A stretch of 39,855 bases of DNA from a virus (IMGVR_UViG_3300028490_000015:1-39855); one strand, 5' to 3'; positions 1-9,283 are shown, numbered from the stretch's first letter. Notes: generated from the sequence alone by a model not told the origin. A program made the numbers and translations.

Positions 1-255
1 TGACATGTTGAATTTAAGTTTGACGAAGGAGATGATGTCCCCCCCGCCAAATCTAAAATCATTAAAAAGTAGCTCGCCGTTCTTCTCAAAAAGAGAGAAA
101 GAAGGTTCCTTCTCTGCTTCTATAGGAGATAGAAACGGTTTCCCTACTGTAAAACTGCCAATATAGTATGTAAACATGTCGTAAGAATTTACATAGCGAC
201 GTACGTCTTCTGCAGTCGCCATTGGTAATAAATCTTTATCACTAAAGTTAAACAT
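1..255 (-). CDS. DnaG-type primase, N-terminal fragment (cut by window edge)
   Basis: An open frame of 85 codons starts with ATG at 255 and runs off the left edge. The region around residues 26-80 matches the layout of the DnaG zinc-binding (CHC2) domain: a PSFSLF-like strand, then a GGGDIISFVKLKF segment like the GDVIDFV signature. The Cys/His zinc ligands expected there are absent. A primase is expected beside the SSB-like, helicase and polymerase genes. The catalytic TOPRIM part would lie outside the window. It is separated by 13 bases from the next gene upstream on the same strand. Confidence 0.7.
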   Translation of the reverse strand, partial: MFNFSDKDLLPMATAEDVRRYVNSYDMFTYYIGSFTVGKPFLSPIEAEKEPSFSLFEKNGELLFNDFRFGGGDIISFVKLKFNMS

Positions 256-268
256 ACTATATTAGTTA

Positions 269-844
269 CTAGAACAACGGATCCTCATCAGAGTCAGCAT
301 CTTCAGCATCTGGTGCTAAATATGTCATCTGATCAAGGTTTGCAGCTTTTAACTTAGTATCTTCCGCAGAAGTACCAGCTGGCTCCACTGCAGGCAACCA
401 TTTTCTAATCTCTAATCTGTCCTTAGGACTAGATGTTGAACCAAAGTTCACAAAGATATTGATACTATCAGCACCAACGCCATTAGTATACATCTTATCA
501 AACAGCTCATTTGCATTAGCAAATGCCATTGGCTTAGTACCTCCGGTGTGTTCAGAAATCTTGGCTAAATAAGCCCATTCCTTCTTCATCGTCTCCTCAT
601 AGGTCTTACCCCATTGGTTTGGATAATCAGCAGGTTCGATCCCGAAGCATGCTCTATTAATCTTTGCTCCATTCCCATCTTCGAATATAACTCGATATTT
701 AGGAGCTTTAGGACTGTCTGATTGATAATCAGTACCTAATTTCTCCACTCTTACCGCTACATTCTCTACTCTTCCAGCTTTTCCACCATTAAATTCTTTA
801 CTTGAACTGGCTTTTACTAGATCCTCTTCATTAAAATTAAACAT
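269..844 (-). CDS. Putative single-stranded DNA-binding protein
   Basis: 191 residues. The C terminus is strongly acidic and ends in DSDEDPLF, which resembles the acidic tip by which SSB proteins recruit replication partners (DDDIPF in E. coli). The N-terminal 150 residues look like a mixed beta protein, compatible with an OB fold but without a motif I can name. It lies between the primase and Sak4-like ATPase genes, as expected for an SSB. The family call rests on the tail and context, not on a recognised fold. Confidence 0.6.
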   Translation of the reverse strand: MFNFNEEDLVKASSSKEFNGGKAGRVENVAVRVEKLGTDYQSDSPKAPKYRVIFEDGNGAKINRACFGIEPADYPNQWGKTYEETMKKEWAYLAKISEHTGGTKPMAFANANELFDKMYTNGVGADSINIFVNFGSTSSPKDRLEIRKWLPAVEPAGTSAEDTKLKAANLDQMTYLAPDAEDADSDEDPLF

Positions 845-863
845 TTATTTCGAAATTTAAAAA

Positions 864-1625
864 TTATTTGAATACTTTATCCCAGAAAAATGTTAAGTCT
901 AGATTCTCATCTGACTCACACATTACGAACTCTTGTTCTTTTAGGTGCTTGGGTCTTGCACCGGATACCACAAATTGGTCTCCTTTAAAACTAAACATAG
1001 TCTTATTGTCTTTTCGATACACTAAAGCAATAGCTTCTGCTTTCGCAGCAAGCATTTGACTCATTTTACCGCTAACATCTATATCTGTAACTTCCAACTC
1101 TTGGCCACCTTTGTTGATAGTTTTGGCCTTAGTGTGAGCTACGATGATCAATGTGTCGCAGTATAACTGAAACATTGCTAAAGTATTGAAGAATCCATCT
1201 CGGATATATGCCCATCCTGCACCATTAGGAACTGTCTTCAGGTTCTTACCTTGATAGTTCTTGTTCCTAGGTTCAGCTTTATACAATCCAATTGCATAAG
1301 GCATAGTCATGTCTTCTAATACTCCTGCTGTATCTAAAGTAATACGCTTATATTTGTTCTTACCGTGTTTTTTCTTGTATTCTTTTAGATCAAGCACGAT
1401 ATCCTTAATTACACTCCATGGGGTTACTTCGTTTTTAGCTGCAACGCCTGGGACGTCGATAGCCATACATTCGTAGTATCGTGTACCACCCTCTAGGTCT
1501 ATAATTAAGTTGTCTTCAAGGTTTGCTACCATAGTAGTCTTCCCTTGCTTTGTTCCACCAAACAACACTAAGGTTGTTGGATTGACCACAGTTACTGTGG
1601 AATTTTTGTCAGGCAATAAACTCAT
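864..1625 (-). CDS. RecA-fold ATPase, Sak4-like (single-strand annealing / recombination)
   Basis: 253 residues. A Walker A motif (GGTKQGKT) covers residues 23-30, and a Walker B-like strand YKRITLDT has Asp98. This compact single-domain P-loop form, with a downstream IIVAHTKAK strand, fits the phage Sak4/AAA_24 family. Its members act with SSB in annealing and recombination of single-stranded DNA. Its position next to the SSB-like gene agrees. The start is the first ATG, 17 bases into the upstream gene's end. Confidence is high for the ATPase fold, moderate for the exact family. Confidence 0.75.
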   Translation of the reverse strand: MSLLPDKNSTVTVVNPTTLVLFGGTKQGKTTMVANLEDNLIIDLEGGTRYYECMAIDVPGVAAKNEVTPWSVIKDIVLDLKEYKKKHGKNKYKRITLDTAGVLEDMTMPYAIGLYKAEPRNKNYQGKNLKTVPNGAGWAYIRDGFFNTLAMFQLYCDTLIIVAHTKAKTINKGGQELEVTDIDVSGKMSQMLAAKAEAIALVYRKDNKTMFSFKGDQFVVSGARPKHLKEQEFVMCESDENLDLTFFWDKVFK

Positions 1626-1947
1626 TATCTTCTGCTTTTTTTAAATTGTCTTTAGCTTTCTCATAGAAAGCAGTGTAAATGACTTGCTCCTGCATTGGGA
1701 CAATATATGTCTCATACGGGAATAACTTGTCTATTAACTCTTGTACTATTAGTGGTGCATCTAGCCCTTTTACTACTTCAATACTAGAATTACTCTGCAT
1801 CGATAAGGGTGATTTATCACTATCTATTACTGTAATCAGTCCGTCCTTACCAGGGTACAACCTTAAGGTTATAGCCGGGGAGATTAACTCTACATGTAAA
1901 TACTCGTACAATGTAGGCTCAGTAATTAAACTTATTCTCGCGTACAT
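1609..1947 (-). CDS. Hypothetical protein in replication operon
   Basis: 112 residues with no motif I recognise. It overlaps the Sak4-like gene by 17 bases and the next gene upstream by 16 bases, which is typical of translational coupling in this block. No signal peptide, membrane segment or zinc motif is visible. Confidence 0.6.
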   Translation of the reverse strand: MYARISLITEPTLYEYLHVELISPAITLRLYPGKDGLITVIDSDKSPLSMQSNSSIEVVKGLDAPLIVQELIDKLFPYETYIVPMQEQVIYTAFYEKAKDNLKKAEDNEFIA

Positions 1948-2336
1948 AGTGCTTGTAATTTATAGAAGAAGGCTGTTAGGATTACTGCTTCAGCGTCAGT
2001 TACTCTCACTAAAGTCTGCTTTACTGCCATTGCAGATTGCCTACCTAGTCCAGAATGCTTACTAGGTCTATAAGGCCTACCATGTTTATATAGTAATTCC
2101 TTTACAACCTCGTCAATAACCTTAGGACTAATCCTAGCCATGCTCTCATTCATAGGTGAGAAATTTCTAATATTGCGACGCTTAATACCCATATTTATTA
2201 AATCTTTACCTAAGTAGTATTTAACATATTGGTATTCATTGTCACTATCCTTTATCTTCACATAGAATACTTCAACTCGTTTTACAGTACGTTTTCTTAA
2301 AGTGTTATATCCAACACCAACTTCTAAAAATAACAT
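1932..2336 (-). CDS. Hypothetical protein in replication operon
   Basis: 134 residues, basic, with a central patch rich in Arg and Lys (GIKRRNIRNF and RPYRPSKHSG) that could bind nucleic acid. It directly abuts the ligase gene, whose stop is at 2337. No family is recognised. The start follows immediately after the ligase stop, which leaves no room for a separate promoter. Confidence 0.6.
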   Translation of the reverse strand: MLFLEVGVGYNTLRKRTVKRVEVFYVKIKDSDNEYQYVKYYLGKDLINMGIKRRNIRNFSPMNESMARISPKVIDEVVKELLYKHGRPYRPSKHSGLGRQSAMAVKQTLVRVTDAEAVILTAFFYKLQALCTRE

Positions 2337-3416
2337 TTATTTATCTATTCTGATACCGTGATAGACTGGGAAACGCATCTTACCGTCGTCAGTTTCCTCA
2401 AAGTATCTAATTTCTGCCATCAAACCAATCATACTGTCCCTGTTAGTTAACAGTTCTTCACGATCTGCGTGACTTAATTTAGCTCCGGTCTTTTGTAGTT
2501 TACCTTTAAAGGTAACCCACACTGTGCCATGCTTAGCATTACTGTCATTAGGTGTAATATCTTGTATAGGCAATGATATGTCAATAAACTTCTTGTACTT
2601 TAAGAGTCTATCACTTCTACCACTAACCTTATACATGGATGTTTTATCCCTAACCATCATACCCTCATACCCTTCGTCTATGTAACCTACATAGAAATCA
2701 TCAAGATCTGCTGTTACTGATAAGGTAGTAGGTACTATTTTTACATAAATACCATCCCAACCTAATAAAGCTTCTATTTTAGAGATTCTATCAACAAACT
2801 TTGCTTTAGTATCGATCATATCATAGATATGGTACTCAATAAACTCACTAGTTGGCTTATTATTCAACAACTTAGTGTTCTCCTGAAAGGTATTACCATG
2901 TACATACAATTCACCATCTAATACAATATCAGACAACTCATAGTATAACTTAGCCAACAACTCATGTCTAATGTGATCAACATACTTGATAGGTACATTG
3001 GTCCTAGATACAGCTGTTAGTGTCTTATGCTCAGCATTATAAAACATTAAACATCTAACACCGTCTAACTTTGGCTGCAACGCCATGTTCTTACGTTGTA
3101 TCTTATTACGATGTTTAAAGAAATCGTATGCTAACATAGGGAGGATTATGTCTTCAGTCTCTGCCTTCTCGGCGGTAACAAAATAACCCTCTCTAAGTTT
3201 CTTAATAATTAATGCCCCCATTTGGAGCGATGCTTGGGCAGTTGAGTTTCGAAAGTTAGCCTTACCTATATTCTTAGGCTTACACAACTTTGAATGTGTA
3301 ATTAACTTACCTCCCACTAAGCCTGACTCTTGGTATAACATACCAGAATCACACCAAATACTTAATTGTCGTATTCTACCCTTTGTATCCTTCTTATAAA
3401 TCGTCGTCGTACTCAT
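2337..3416 (-). CDS. ATP-dependent DNA ligase
   Basis: 359 residues. All nucleotidyltransferase motifs are visible: motif I KLDGVR with the adenylated Lys116, motif III DGELYVHG (Asp167-Glu169), motif IV YEGMMVR (Glu251) and motif V LLKYKK (Lys273/Lys275). The first ~80 residues resemble a WGR-type N-terminal domain found in several phage ligases, and the end fits an OB domain. It would seal nicks during phage replication. KxDGxR with a DNA-ligase-like OB end favours DNA over RNA ligase, but this was not tested. It overlaps the next upstream gene by 23 bases. Confidence 0.9.
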   Translation of the reverse strand: MSTTTIYKKDTKGRIRQLSIWCDSGMLYQESGLVGGKLITHSKLCKPKNIGKANFRNSTAQASLQMGALIIKKLREGYFVTAEKAETEDIILPMLAYDFFKHRNKIQRKNMALQPKLDGVRCLMFYNAEHKTLTAVSRTNVPIKYVDHIRHELLAKLYYELSDIVLDGELYVHGNTFQENTKLLNNKPTSEFIEYHIYDMIDTKAKFVDRISKIEALLGWDGIYVKIVPTTLSVTADLDDFYVGYIDEGYEGMMVRDKTSMYKVSGRSDRLLKYKKFIDISLPIQDITPNDSNAKHGTVWVTFKGKLQKTGAKLSHADREELLTNRDSMIGLMAEIRYFEETDDGKMRFPVYHGIRIDK

Positions 3417-3753
3417 CTAATTTGTTCAAAACATCATCCTCTGCATCTTTATCAGATAAGGACTCATCATCTTTAACCACTTTAAAAGAGAAATTCTTAT
3501 CCTCTAGTGACTTTAAGAACAGTGCCTTAATACCTTTTTCAGCATAAGCTTTGTCCTCCGGAATTCGACCGGGCCATTGAAATACAAATGACTGAATCAT
3601 ATCATCAGCTTCAGGATTGTTATACTCCCTATAAGTAAATCGCCATTTAATACCCTCGTACTTCCCTAATACATTTAGACTTAACCATACAGGTTCCTTC
3701 TTAAATGTTACTTTGTGTACCTTGCGGTCCAAAGATTTTTTCTTTTTTGCCAT
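3394..3753 (-). CDS. Hypothetical basic/acidic protein
   Basis: 119 residues from the chosen ATG at 3753, which begins MAKKKKSLDR. An upstream in-frame ATG at 3774 would add only seven residues. The start is lysine-rich and the end (about 30 residues) is strongly acidic, finishing DEYDDDL. The charged tail may mediate binding to replication proteins. No family is recognised. It overlaps both neighbours. Confidence 0.6.
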   Translation of the reverse strand: MAKKKKSLDRKVHKVTFKKEPVWLSLNVLGKYEGIKWRFTYREYNNPEADDMIQSFVFQWPGRIPEDKAYAEKGIKALFLKSLEDKNFSFKVVKDDESLSDKDAEDDVLNKLDEYDDDL

Positions 3754-4147
3754 ATAATTTACAATTTTTCTCAATTAATCTGAAAAATAGATTTTCCTCA
3801 ACTATGATTGAGGAAGCTGGGCTTCTGTTCCTCTTCCAGCTAACATTGTTCGCTATTACCTTTTCTGCGTAAATATTAAAGTCTGTCCCTTTGATATCTA
3901 TAGTGCCTGCGACGCTATAAAATACTCTAACTACTTCCTTTAATACTCTAGAATTGATAATATCATTTAGTTTATTGAAATGTGTAAGCCTTATGTTAAT
4001 AATAGTGAATACATCTTCCTCTAACCTCCCTGTGAATACAACATTATCTGATTCAGTGTTGTTATACAAAGCAATTACTATATCCCTGTGAGGGAATAGA
4101 GTAGCCTCCCTAAACCATATCTTGATTTTATACCTATTTGATTTCAT
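3701..4147 (-). CDS. Hypothetical protein
   Basis: 148 residues, probably mainly beta sheet with alternating hydrophobic strands, with no recognised motif. It overlaps the upstream helicase gene by 14 bases and the downstream gene by 53 bases, so it is almost certainly co-translated with the replication genes. Confidence 0.6.
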   Translation of the reverse strand: MKSNRYKIKIWFREATLFPHRDIVIALYNNTESDNVVFTGRLEEDVFTIINIRLTHFNKLNDIINSRVLKEVVRVFYSVAGTIDIKGTDFNIYAEKVIANNVSWKRNRSPASSIIVEENLFFRLIEKNCKLYGKKEKIFGPQGTQSNI

Positions 4148-5249
4148 TTTTTCTAAGTTGTGTTATTTTCTTATACATTGCAGCCTCCTCCTTTGAATTA
4201 CGTATAGGTAATTCATTAAAGTAATTAACTGCCCCATTAAAATATAATGCAGCTTTAGTACCTAAACCACCATGCCTAGATAATAGCACACTTACAAATC
4301 TAATGTTATCCTTGTAATATTTAATATCGTAGTCCTCATAGTCCGGGATCTTGTTATAGAATGGACTATATATACCAAACGATATATCAATAGCTCTTGA
4401 AGTTAACTTCGAATCACCTAAACCAGCAATCGTTGGCTCACCTTGATTAAACTTAATACCTTCAATACTAGTCTGAGCCAACGCTTGTTGCTGAACAATT
4501 ACACTGCTGTATCCATACTTGTTCCTAAGAACTATCAGGAAGCCAGACAATTGTGTTATTGCATCTTGTAGTGACGCATTCTTGTGACTTAGTAATGATA
4601 CATGGTCTACTACAGTTAAAACGAGTTCCTCTGGGTCACTTGGGATAAAGACATCATCTACCTCTTGCTCTTTGTCGCCGTACATAACTTTCTTCTTAGT
4701 CTGTGTACCGTTTGCTTCAGCATGATCTAGTAAATTCTTGTATATCCCAAACGGGTGATAAACATCTTCAATATACTCAACTGACTCTAAGAATCCTTTT
4801 ATATATTCACTATGTTTTTCTAACTCCGTTATAACGGCCTCAGGTAACTCTTTTTTGGTGCTCATTAGTGCCTCTTGTGAGACAATTATCTTCCCCTTAC
4901 TTTTTGTGAAAAGTACATAACTCATAAACTGAGCAATTAAGGATTCCTTACTCTCTTCTAAGCAAAAATACTTAACTATCAATTTGGTGGGGAGTTGGTG
5001 TGTTATAATGTAGTCATATACGCTATACACAAACATAAAATTTGTAAACTTACTCTTACCGGCTTTAGGGCCGGCTGTCACTTGGTAAATCTTACCTTTT
5101 TCCAATCCCACTACTTCTTCTCCAAATCTTGCAAAGGGCCATGGTATAGAATTAACTAAACCACTTGCTACTCTGCTCTTACGCGTTTTGATTTTATCAA
5201 GTACCCTCTCATAAAGATGGTCCTTCATAGTATCCAACGACTCTTCCAT
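4134..5249 (-). CDS. DnaB-like replicative helicase ATPase (RecA fold)
   Basis: 371 residues. Walker A GPKAGKS covers residues 60-66, an acidic residue sits after strand 2 (CLEES, Glu98), and Walker B-like LTVVDHVS has Asp215. A VIVQQQALAQ segment fits the Gln sensor of SF4 helicases. It lacks the long N-terminal domain of bacterial DnaB, as many phage helicases do. It would unwind the fork with the primase and polymerase encoded in the same operon. A non-helicase RecA-fold ATPase cannot be excluded. Confidence 0.75.
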   Translation of the reverse strand: MEESLDTMKDHLYERVLDKIKTRKSRVASGLVNSIPWPFARFGEEVVGLEKGKIYQVTAGPKAGKSKFTNFMFVYSVYDYIITHQLPTKLIVKYFCLEESKESLIAQFMSYVLFTKSKGKIIVSQEALMSTKKELPEAVITELEKHSEYIKGFLESVEYIEDVYHPFGIYKNLLDHAEANGTQTKKKVMYGDKEQEVDDVFIPSDPEELVLTVVDHVSLLSHKNASLQDAITQLSGFLIVLRNKYGYSSVIVQQQALAQTSIEGIKFNQGEPTIAGLGDSKLTSRAIDISFGIYSPFYNKIPDYEDYDIKYYKDNIRFVSVLLSRHGGLGTKAALYFNGAVNYFNELPIRNSKEEAAMYKKITQLRKNEIK

Positions 5250-5490
5250 GAATCTTTACTTTTAATGTTTGCTCTAGAAGGGAAATACCGTTTTCTGGAT
5301 CTCCCTCCTTATCAGAAGATAACAATGTTAATATATTTGCAAAATGATTGTTGTTACCAACATTCTTTCGCATCCATCGTATGTTAGTTATCTTAGGGGC
5401 TCGTAATGCATCTTCATACTCCATGAATATTACATCTTGTTCATACACCATTAGGTGAAATTTACACTCGTTCTCTAAATATACTATCAT
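5209..5490 (-). CDS. Hypothetical protein
   Basis: 93 residues if translation starts at the ATG at 5490, chosen because it forms an ATGA overlap with the stop of the upstream gene. An ATG 18 bases further up is possible. No motif is recognised. It overlaps the helicase gene start by 41 bases. Confidence 0.6.
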   Translation of the reverse strand: MIVYLENECKFHLMVYEQDVIFMEYEDALRAPKITNIRWMRKNVGNNNHFANILTLLSSDKEGDPENGISLLEQTLKVKIHGRVVGYYEGPSL

Positions 5491-6074
5491 ACCATTGCTG
5501 TTGACCAATCACTTTCTTCTTCGAGATTGGTATCTGTTTTAAGTTCTTCTAAAATAATTTCATACTCTTTTTGTTGTAGCCAAGCTGCAGATGCTTTCAT
5601 ATAAGTCATCCTATTACTTGTCGTAGACTTATCACGTCTATCTTTAATATCCCACTTAAGGGCCCTTAACAAGTCTTCATGTGCTACACCACCAGTTATT
5701 GCCCTCTGATATAGTGTCTTTGAGCGAGCTTTATCACTCCTAAGAGTCCTCTGTCTCAACCAGACACCATGTTTATCAGAAGAGGGATATAAATCCCAGA
5801 ACTCATCAAAGTTCATCTTTACTGTAGTACTACTTTCCGTTGCCACACTGATTATACTCATAATCAGTTTCCTCCCATTACCAGTTAACCTAACACCATT
5901 GGTTGTAGAGGCTAAATACCCCTCATCAATCATCTTAGTTATCTGGTCATTAGTTGTGCTTGTATAAGGGAGCACTTTCCCTATTCTTGCTGCTTCTATA
6001 TGAAGAATAGCAAGTACATTCTCTAAGCTTACTTCACTTTTCCCTACTTCATCTAAATCTATCGTCATTTTCAT
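5487..6074 (-). CDS. Replication initiator / helicase-loader-like protein
   Basis: 195 residues. The first ~80 look like a winged-helix region. Then follows FDEFWDLYPSSDKHG with a downstream basic helical region and a conserved-looking W at about residue 170. The FW-x-x-YP pattern followed by K/R-rich helices is typical of phage replisome organisers and DnaT/DnaD-like helicase loaders. Its position directly upstream of the helicase module supports this. Assignment is by motif only. Confidence 0.55.
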   Translation of the reverse strand: MKMTIDLDEVGKSEVSLENVLAILHIEAARIGKVLPYTSTTNDQITKMIDEGYLASTTNGVRLTGNGRKLIMSIISVATESSTTVKMNFDEFWDLYPSSDKHGVWLRQRTLRSDKARSKTLYQRAITGGVAHEDLLRALKWDIKDRRDKSTTSNRMTYMKASAAWLQQKEYEIILEELKTDTNLEEESDWSTAMV

Positions 6075-6085
6075 TAAAGTGTTAG

Positions 6086-6304
6086 TTAATTATAGACTAC
6101 ACACTGTTTGCCCTGATAATCAGGGTGAACATTGCCATGTTCTATCACTCTACTCATTCTTTCATAATCCTCTTGGATTACATTATGTACCTCCTCTGCA
6201 GTATATACTTCTGCGTCAGGTACTGCCTGTCGTATAACATCAGCGTCTAACGTCTGATAGTCATAAGCAAACTGTACAATTCTTTTTGTTACTTCATTAT
6301 TCAT
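6086..6304 (-). CDS. Hypothetical small protein
   Basis: 72 residues, acidic, probably helical. It starts at the base where the upstream gene stops (shared base 6304). No motif is recognised. Confidence 0.55.
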   Translation of the reverse strand: MNNEVTKRIVQFAYDYQTLDADVIRQAVPDAEVYTAEEVHNVIQEDYERMSRVIEHGNVHPDYQGKQCVVYN

Positions 6305-6879
6305 TATTTTCTATGTCTAAATGATTTCTTTTTATCGAAACCGTGGGACAATAATTTCTCCATATTTGTTTGATTGTTCTTAATGGCCGGATGGTCCACT
6401 AAGTACCCTAAGAATAGGGATATGTTAGTAAACATTGTCTCTGCTGGTATAATCTTAGCAAATCCAAAGTCACCTAATAAGAAATTGGTAGTGATACTAT
6501 TGTACTCCTTAATCAGGATAGGTACCCTATGCTTAATGTTCTCATCAGAGATACTATTTTGTTTATCATATAGTTCCGTACTGAAATACGGCTCAAACAT
6601 ATATATTCTTTTTGGGTTCTCTACAGCGCGTACGTGTCTATAAAGGGCCTTTCTCTCAGAGAGAGTGTAGTAAGGTTTACCCATATAGTAGCTAATTTGG
6701 TATCTTCTACCGGCTATATGAAAGGCAACCTCCTTAATACTCTCTGTTATAGACCTAAGTTTGTCTTCTTTTCTCAAGAAAGGGGAATTAGACCTACGAT
6801 CTAACACTAATTTCTCATCTATGCCATATATACCTTGTACATAGTCATAATAGTCTTTGTTTTTTGATATAATCTTCAT
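6304..6879 (-). CDS. Hypothetical protein
   Basis: 191 residues ending in a basic tail (KKKSFRHRK), which suggests nucleic-acid contact. No membrane segment, signal peptide or known motif is visible. It lies between the zinc-ribbon gene and the small gene downstream, inside the replication operon. Confidence 0.6.
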   Translation of the reverse strand: MKIISKNKDYYDYVQGIYGIDEKLVLDRRSNSPFLRKEDKLRSITESIKEVAFHIAGRRYQISYYMGKPYYTLSERKALYRHVRAVENPKRIYMFEPYFSTELYDKQNSISDENIKHRVPILIKEYNSITTNFLLGDFGFAKIIPAETMFTNISLFLGYLVDHPAIKNNQTNMEKLLSHGFDKKKSFRHRK

Positions 6880-6889
6880 AGTTTTGATT

Positions 6890-7093
6890 TTAATGTTTAT
6901 AATCTAACCCACATAGTTGACATTTAAAGTAGTCAGCATGTGAGTCACTTCCTTTGTAATCAAAAGCGTCGTCACCATTAGGCATAACATGATTACATAC
7001 AGCTCTCAAATTGAGAATTGCTGTATCTATCTCATCTATACGCTTCTCTAGTTCCCACTTCTCCTTAATTAACTTAGTTACTGCTTCTCTCAT
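6890..7093 (-). CDS. Small zinc-ribbon protein
   Basis: 67 residues. An N-terminal helix or coiled coil (residues 5-30) is followed by Cys33-x-His35 and, near the end, Cys58-x-x-Cys61, which can form one zinc site. It sits one base from the polymerase stop. It is possibly a small replication or transcription cofactor, but the partner is unknown. Confidence 0.6.
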   Translation of the reverse strand: MREAVTKLIKEKWELEKRIDEIDTAILNLRAVCNHVMPNGDDAFDYKGSDSHADYFKCQLCGLDYKH

Positions 7094-7094
7094 A

Positions 7095-9113
7095 TTAATG
7101 GGCCCAATAGTCTCCTATTACAGCGTCTGCTTTTAATGGTACGTCTTTACACCAGATTGCTCCGGCCTCAACCATAGCTTCTTCTAATGCTACTGCAGCA
7201 ATTGAAGCTAAATCTTCTACAACTTCCACATTGATCTCGTCATGGATGATATTTGTTATAAAACATATATCCTCATACTCGTTATCATATATCCATTGTC
7301 TAAATTTAATAGCTGCACTCTTAGTGACATCTCCAGCTGTACCTTGTACCGGATAGTTTAATGCTAATCTACCTATTGCTCCTTTAATAGTTTCATAGGC
7401 TTTCTTTTTAGATGGAATCTTTTTGTATGCCATCATCTTATCATAATCCTTTAATTCGAATGTACGGTTACTGACCTCATTAACGAGGATATAGCCACGT
7501 TTAAGAGTTTCTGCTATGACTTTATCAAAGTATTGTTTAAGTGCAGGAAACGCTTTAAAATAGGCCTCATATACGATGTCACCCTCTTCTACCTCTACTC
7601 CTAGATTCATTGCAATAGTAAACCCTGTTCCACCATAGTTAATGGCAAATCCAGCTGCTTTTGCAACACCTCTCTCACTTAATAATTCCTTCTCAAATGC
7701 ATTAAGCTTGCCTCCGCCATCTTTCTTGGCTTTAGCTTTAAGATACTCCTCATAGACCTTCTTATAAAGATGGGATGCAACGAAACTGTGCATATCTCCT
7801 CCTTCCATTATCAACTTCACCATGTTAGGCTCCATTGATTTATTAGCTAGAATAACTGTCTCCTGACCACTGTAATCTGCGTTCACTATTTTATACCCGA
7901 TCGGGGCTGTGAAACACTCTCGATACCTTGGATCTGATGGTATATTCTGTAAATTAGGTGCACTACTACTCATACGACCCGTATTAATGATCTGATTGTA
8001 ACTACTATGTAGTCTACCAGTCACTGGGTTGACATGCTTAAAGAACTTGATACCAAAGGTTGTAACTCTTTGCTCATATTCTTTAAATGCAATATACTCC
8101 TTTATAAACTGCTTATGCAATGGATCAGCTTCTTTATTAGTTGTTAATAAGGATACTTTCAATACTTTAGCCTCTACAGTGTAAGCCATCTTCTTGGTTG
8201 TCTTACTCTTAGCCTTAGGACATACCCCTAATGATCTAAATAGTGAGATAACTTGCTTTGGACTCGACCAGCTTATAGACACTTTTTGAGATGTGTCAAA
8301 CATATCAGCTTGCTTCTCTATAAACTCAGTGATATTGTTATTGAATATAAAATCATTAAGCGGTTGCTTCCTAACTTCATACTCTAACAGGTTAAGGGTA
8401 TACAAATGTTCCCACTTACTTTTATCAAAGAATAATCCTCGATACTCCATATCACCTAATACTTTAACCATTTGATGCTCTAAATCAACTAATCTTTGCT
8501 TTTCTCTTGCTTTTATCTCAATCTCTTGCTTAGCATTAATTAGCATTGGTAAAATAACATCATAGGCACCATATATAATTTCGTCCTTAGAAAACTTCTT
8601 ATCACCTATCTCTAGGAAGCGCATACGAATAGTCTTATCCGCCTCATAGTTCAAGTAACGCTTTGCTAGGGCCTTTAAACTGTATGAATTGTATAATCCA
8701 TTGTACAGGCATTTCTCTTGAATCAAAGTATCTTTAATCTTATCTAGTAATATACCATGGTTATGGCGTAAGAACTTGTATTCAAACTTTAGATTCTGAC
8801 CTATAATAGTCCTACCCTCTAAATAAGGGATAATTCCGGTTATGTCAACCACTCTTGTGTCAATTACAAACTGACGGAATTGATCTCCAAATTGGAACAT
8901 TATGAGCTCATGTTGGTGAGGGTCTAATCCTCTTGTCTCAATATCTACTGCAATCTCTGTTTGATTATACTTCAACCATTCAATAGCTTTGCTTAGTCCT
9001 CTTTGGTAATCTATAAATGTTACGTTTAACTCTATTCCATTACTCTCCTCTACATCATCTAACGTAAAAGTTGTCTGCCTTTTAACATCAAACTCTAAAC
9101 TAGTCTGACTCAT
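7095..9113 (-). CDS. Family A DNA polymerase with 3'-5' exonuclease
   Basis: 672 residues. Exonuclease motifs: ExoI DIET (Asp57, Glu59), ExoII NLKFEY (about 106-112) and ExoIII YGAYD (181-185). Polymerase motifs: TGR and NLQNIP (378-392), motif A NADYSGQE (Asp413), motif B with Arg481, Lys485 and Tyr493, and motif C HDE (624-626). No 5'-3' nuclease domain is present. Motif A reads DYSGQE instead of the common DYSQIE, a modest deviation. This is the main replicative polymerase of the phage. Family A polymerases occur in several crAss-like lineages. Confidence 0.95.
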   Translation of the reverse strand: MSQTSLEFDVKRQTTFTLDDVEESNGIELNVTFIDYQRGLSKAIEWLKYNQTEIAVDIETRGLDPHQHELIMFQFGDQFRQFVIDTRVVDITGIIPYLEGRTIIGQNLKFEYKFLRHNHGILLDKIKDTLIQEKCLYNGLYNSYSLKALAKRYLNYEADKTIRMRFLEIGDKKFSKDEIIYGAYDVILPMLINAKQEIEIKAREKQRLVDLEHQMVKVLGDMEYRGLFFDKSKWEHLYTLNLLEYEVRKQPLNDFIFNNNITEFIEKQADMFDTSQKVSISWSSPKQVISLFRSLGVCPKAKSKTTKKMAYTVEAKVLKVSLLTTNKEADPLHKQFIKEYIAFKEYEQRVTTFGIKFFKHVNPVTGRLHSSYNQIINTGRMSSSAPNLQNIPSDPRYRECFTAPIGYKIVNADYSGQETVILANKSMEPNMVKLIMEGGDMHSFVASHLYKKVYEEYLKAKAKKDGGGKLNAFEKELLSERGVAKAAGFAINYGGTGFTIAMNLGVEVEEGDIVYEAYFKAFPALKQYFDKVIAETLKRGYILVNEVSNRTFELKDYDKMMAYKKIPSKKKAYETIKGAIGRLALNYPVQGTAGDVTKSAAIKFRQWIYDNEYEDICFITNIIHDEINVEVVEDLASIAAVALEEAMVEAGAIWCKDVPLKADAVIGDYWAH

Positions 9114-9243
9114 CTTGCCTATCCAGCAATACGTTGTTCAGCGTAACAATGAACAATGCTTTAATCTGGTCTTTACCCCAGCTTGGTTTAGAGTCAAGCT
9201 CCTTAAAGAAGGCTTCTCTAAACTTAATCATGAACTTTCTCAT
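9100..9243 (-). CDS. Small hypothetical protein upstream of polymerase
   Basis: 47 residues from ATG at 9243, beginning MRKFMIKFRE. Its stop overlaps the polymerase start by 14 bases, the same coupling style as its neighbours. It begins just after an intrinsic terminator that ends the preceding unit, so it is the first gene of the polymerase transcript. Confidence 0.55.
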   Translation of the reverse strand: MRKFMIKFREAFFKELDSKPSWGKDQIKALFIVTLNNVLLDRQDESD

Positions 9244-9246
9244 CTA

Positions 9247-9283
9247 CTTAAAAATTTAACAAGGGGGCTTTTACACCCCCTTA
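9247..9283 (-). terminator. Intrinsic terminator between accessory and replication units
   Basis: A perfect 7-bp stem (AAGGGGG/CCCCCTT) with an 8-base loop is followed on the minus strand by a T-rich run ending in five T residues. It lies directly after the stop of the gene ending at 9288. Confidence 0.7.

Noticed and set aside
2337-3416. RNA ligase that could join permuted tRNA halves
   Set aside because: Motifs (KLDGVR, OB-type end, WGR-like start) are those of ATP-dependent DNA ligases; no RNA-ligase-specific domain is seen in the window.
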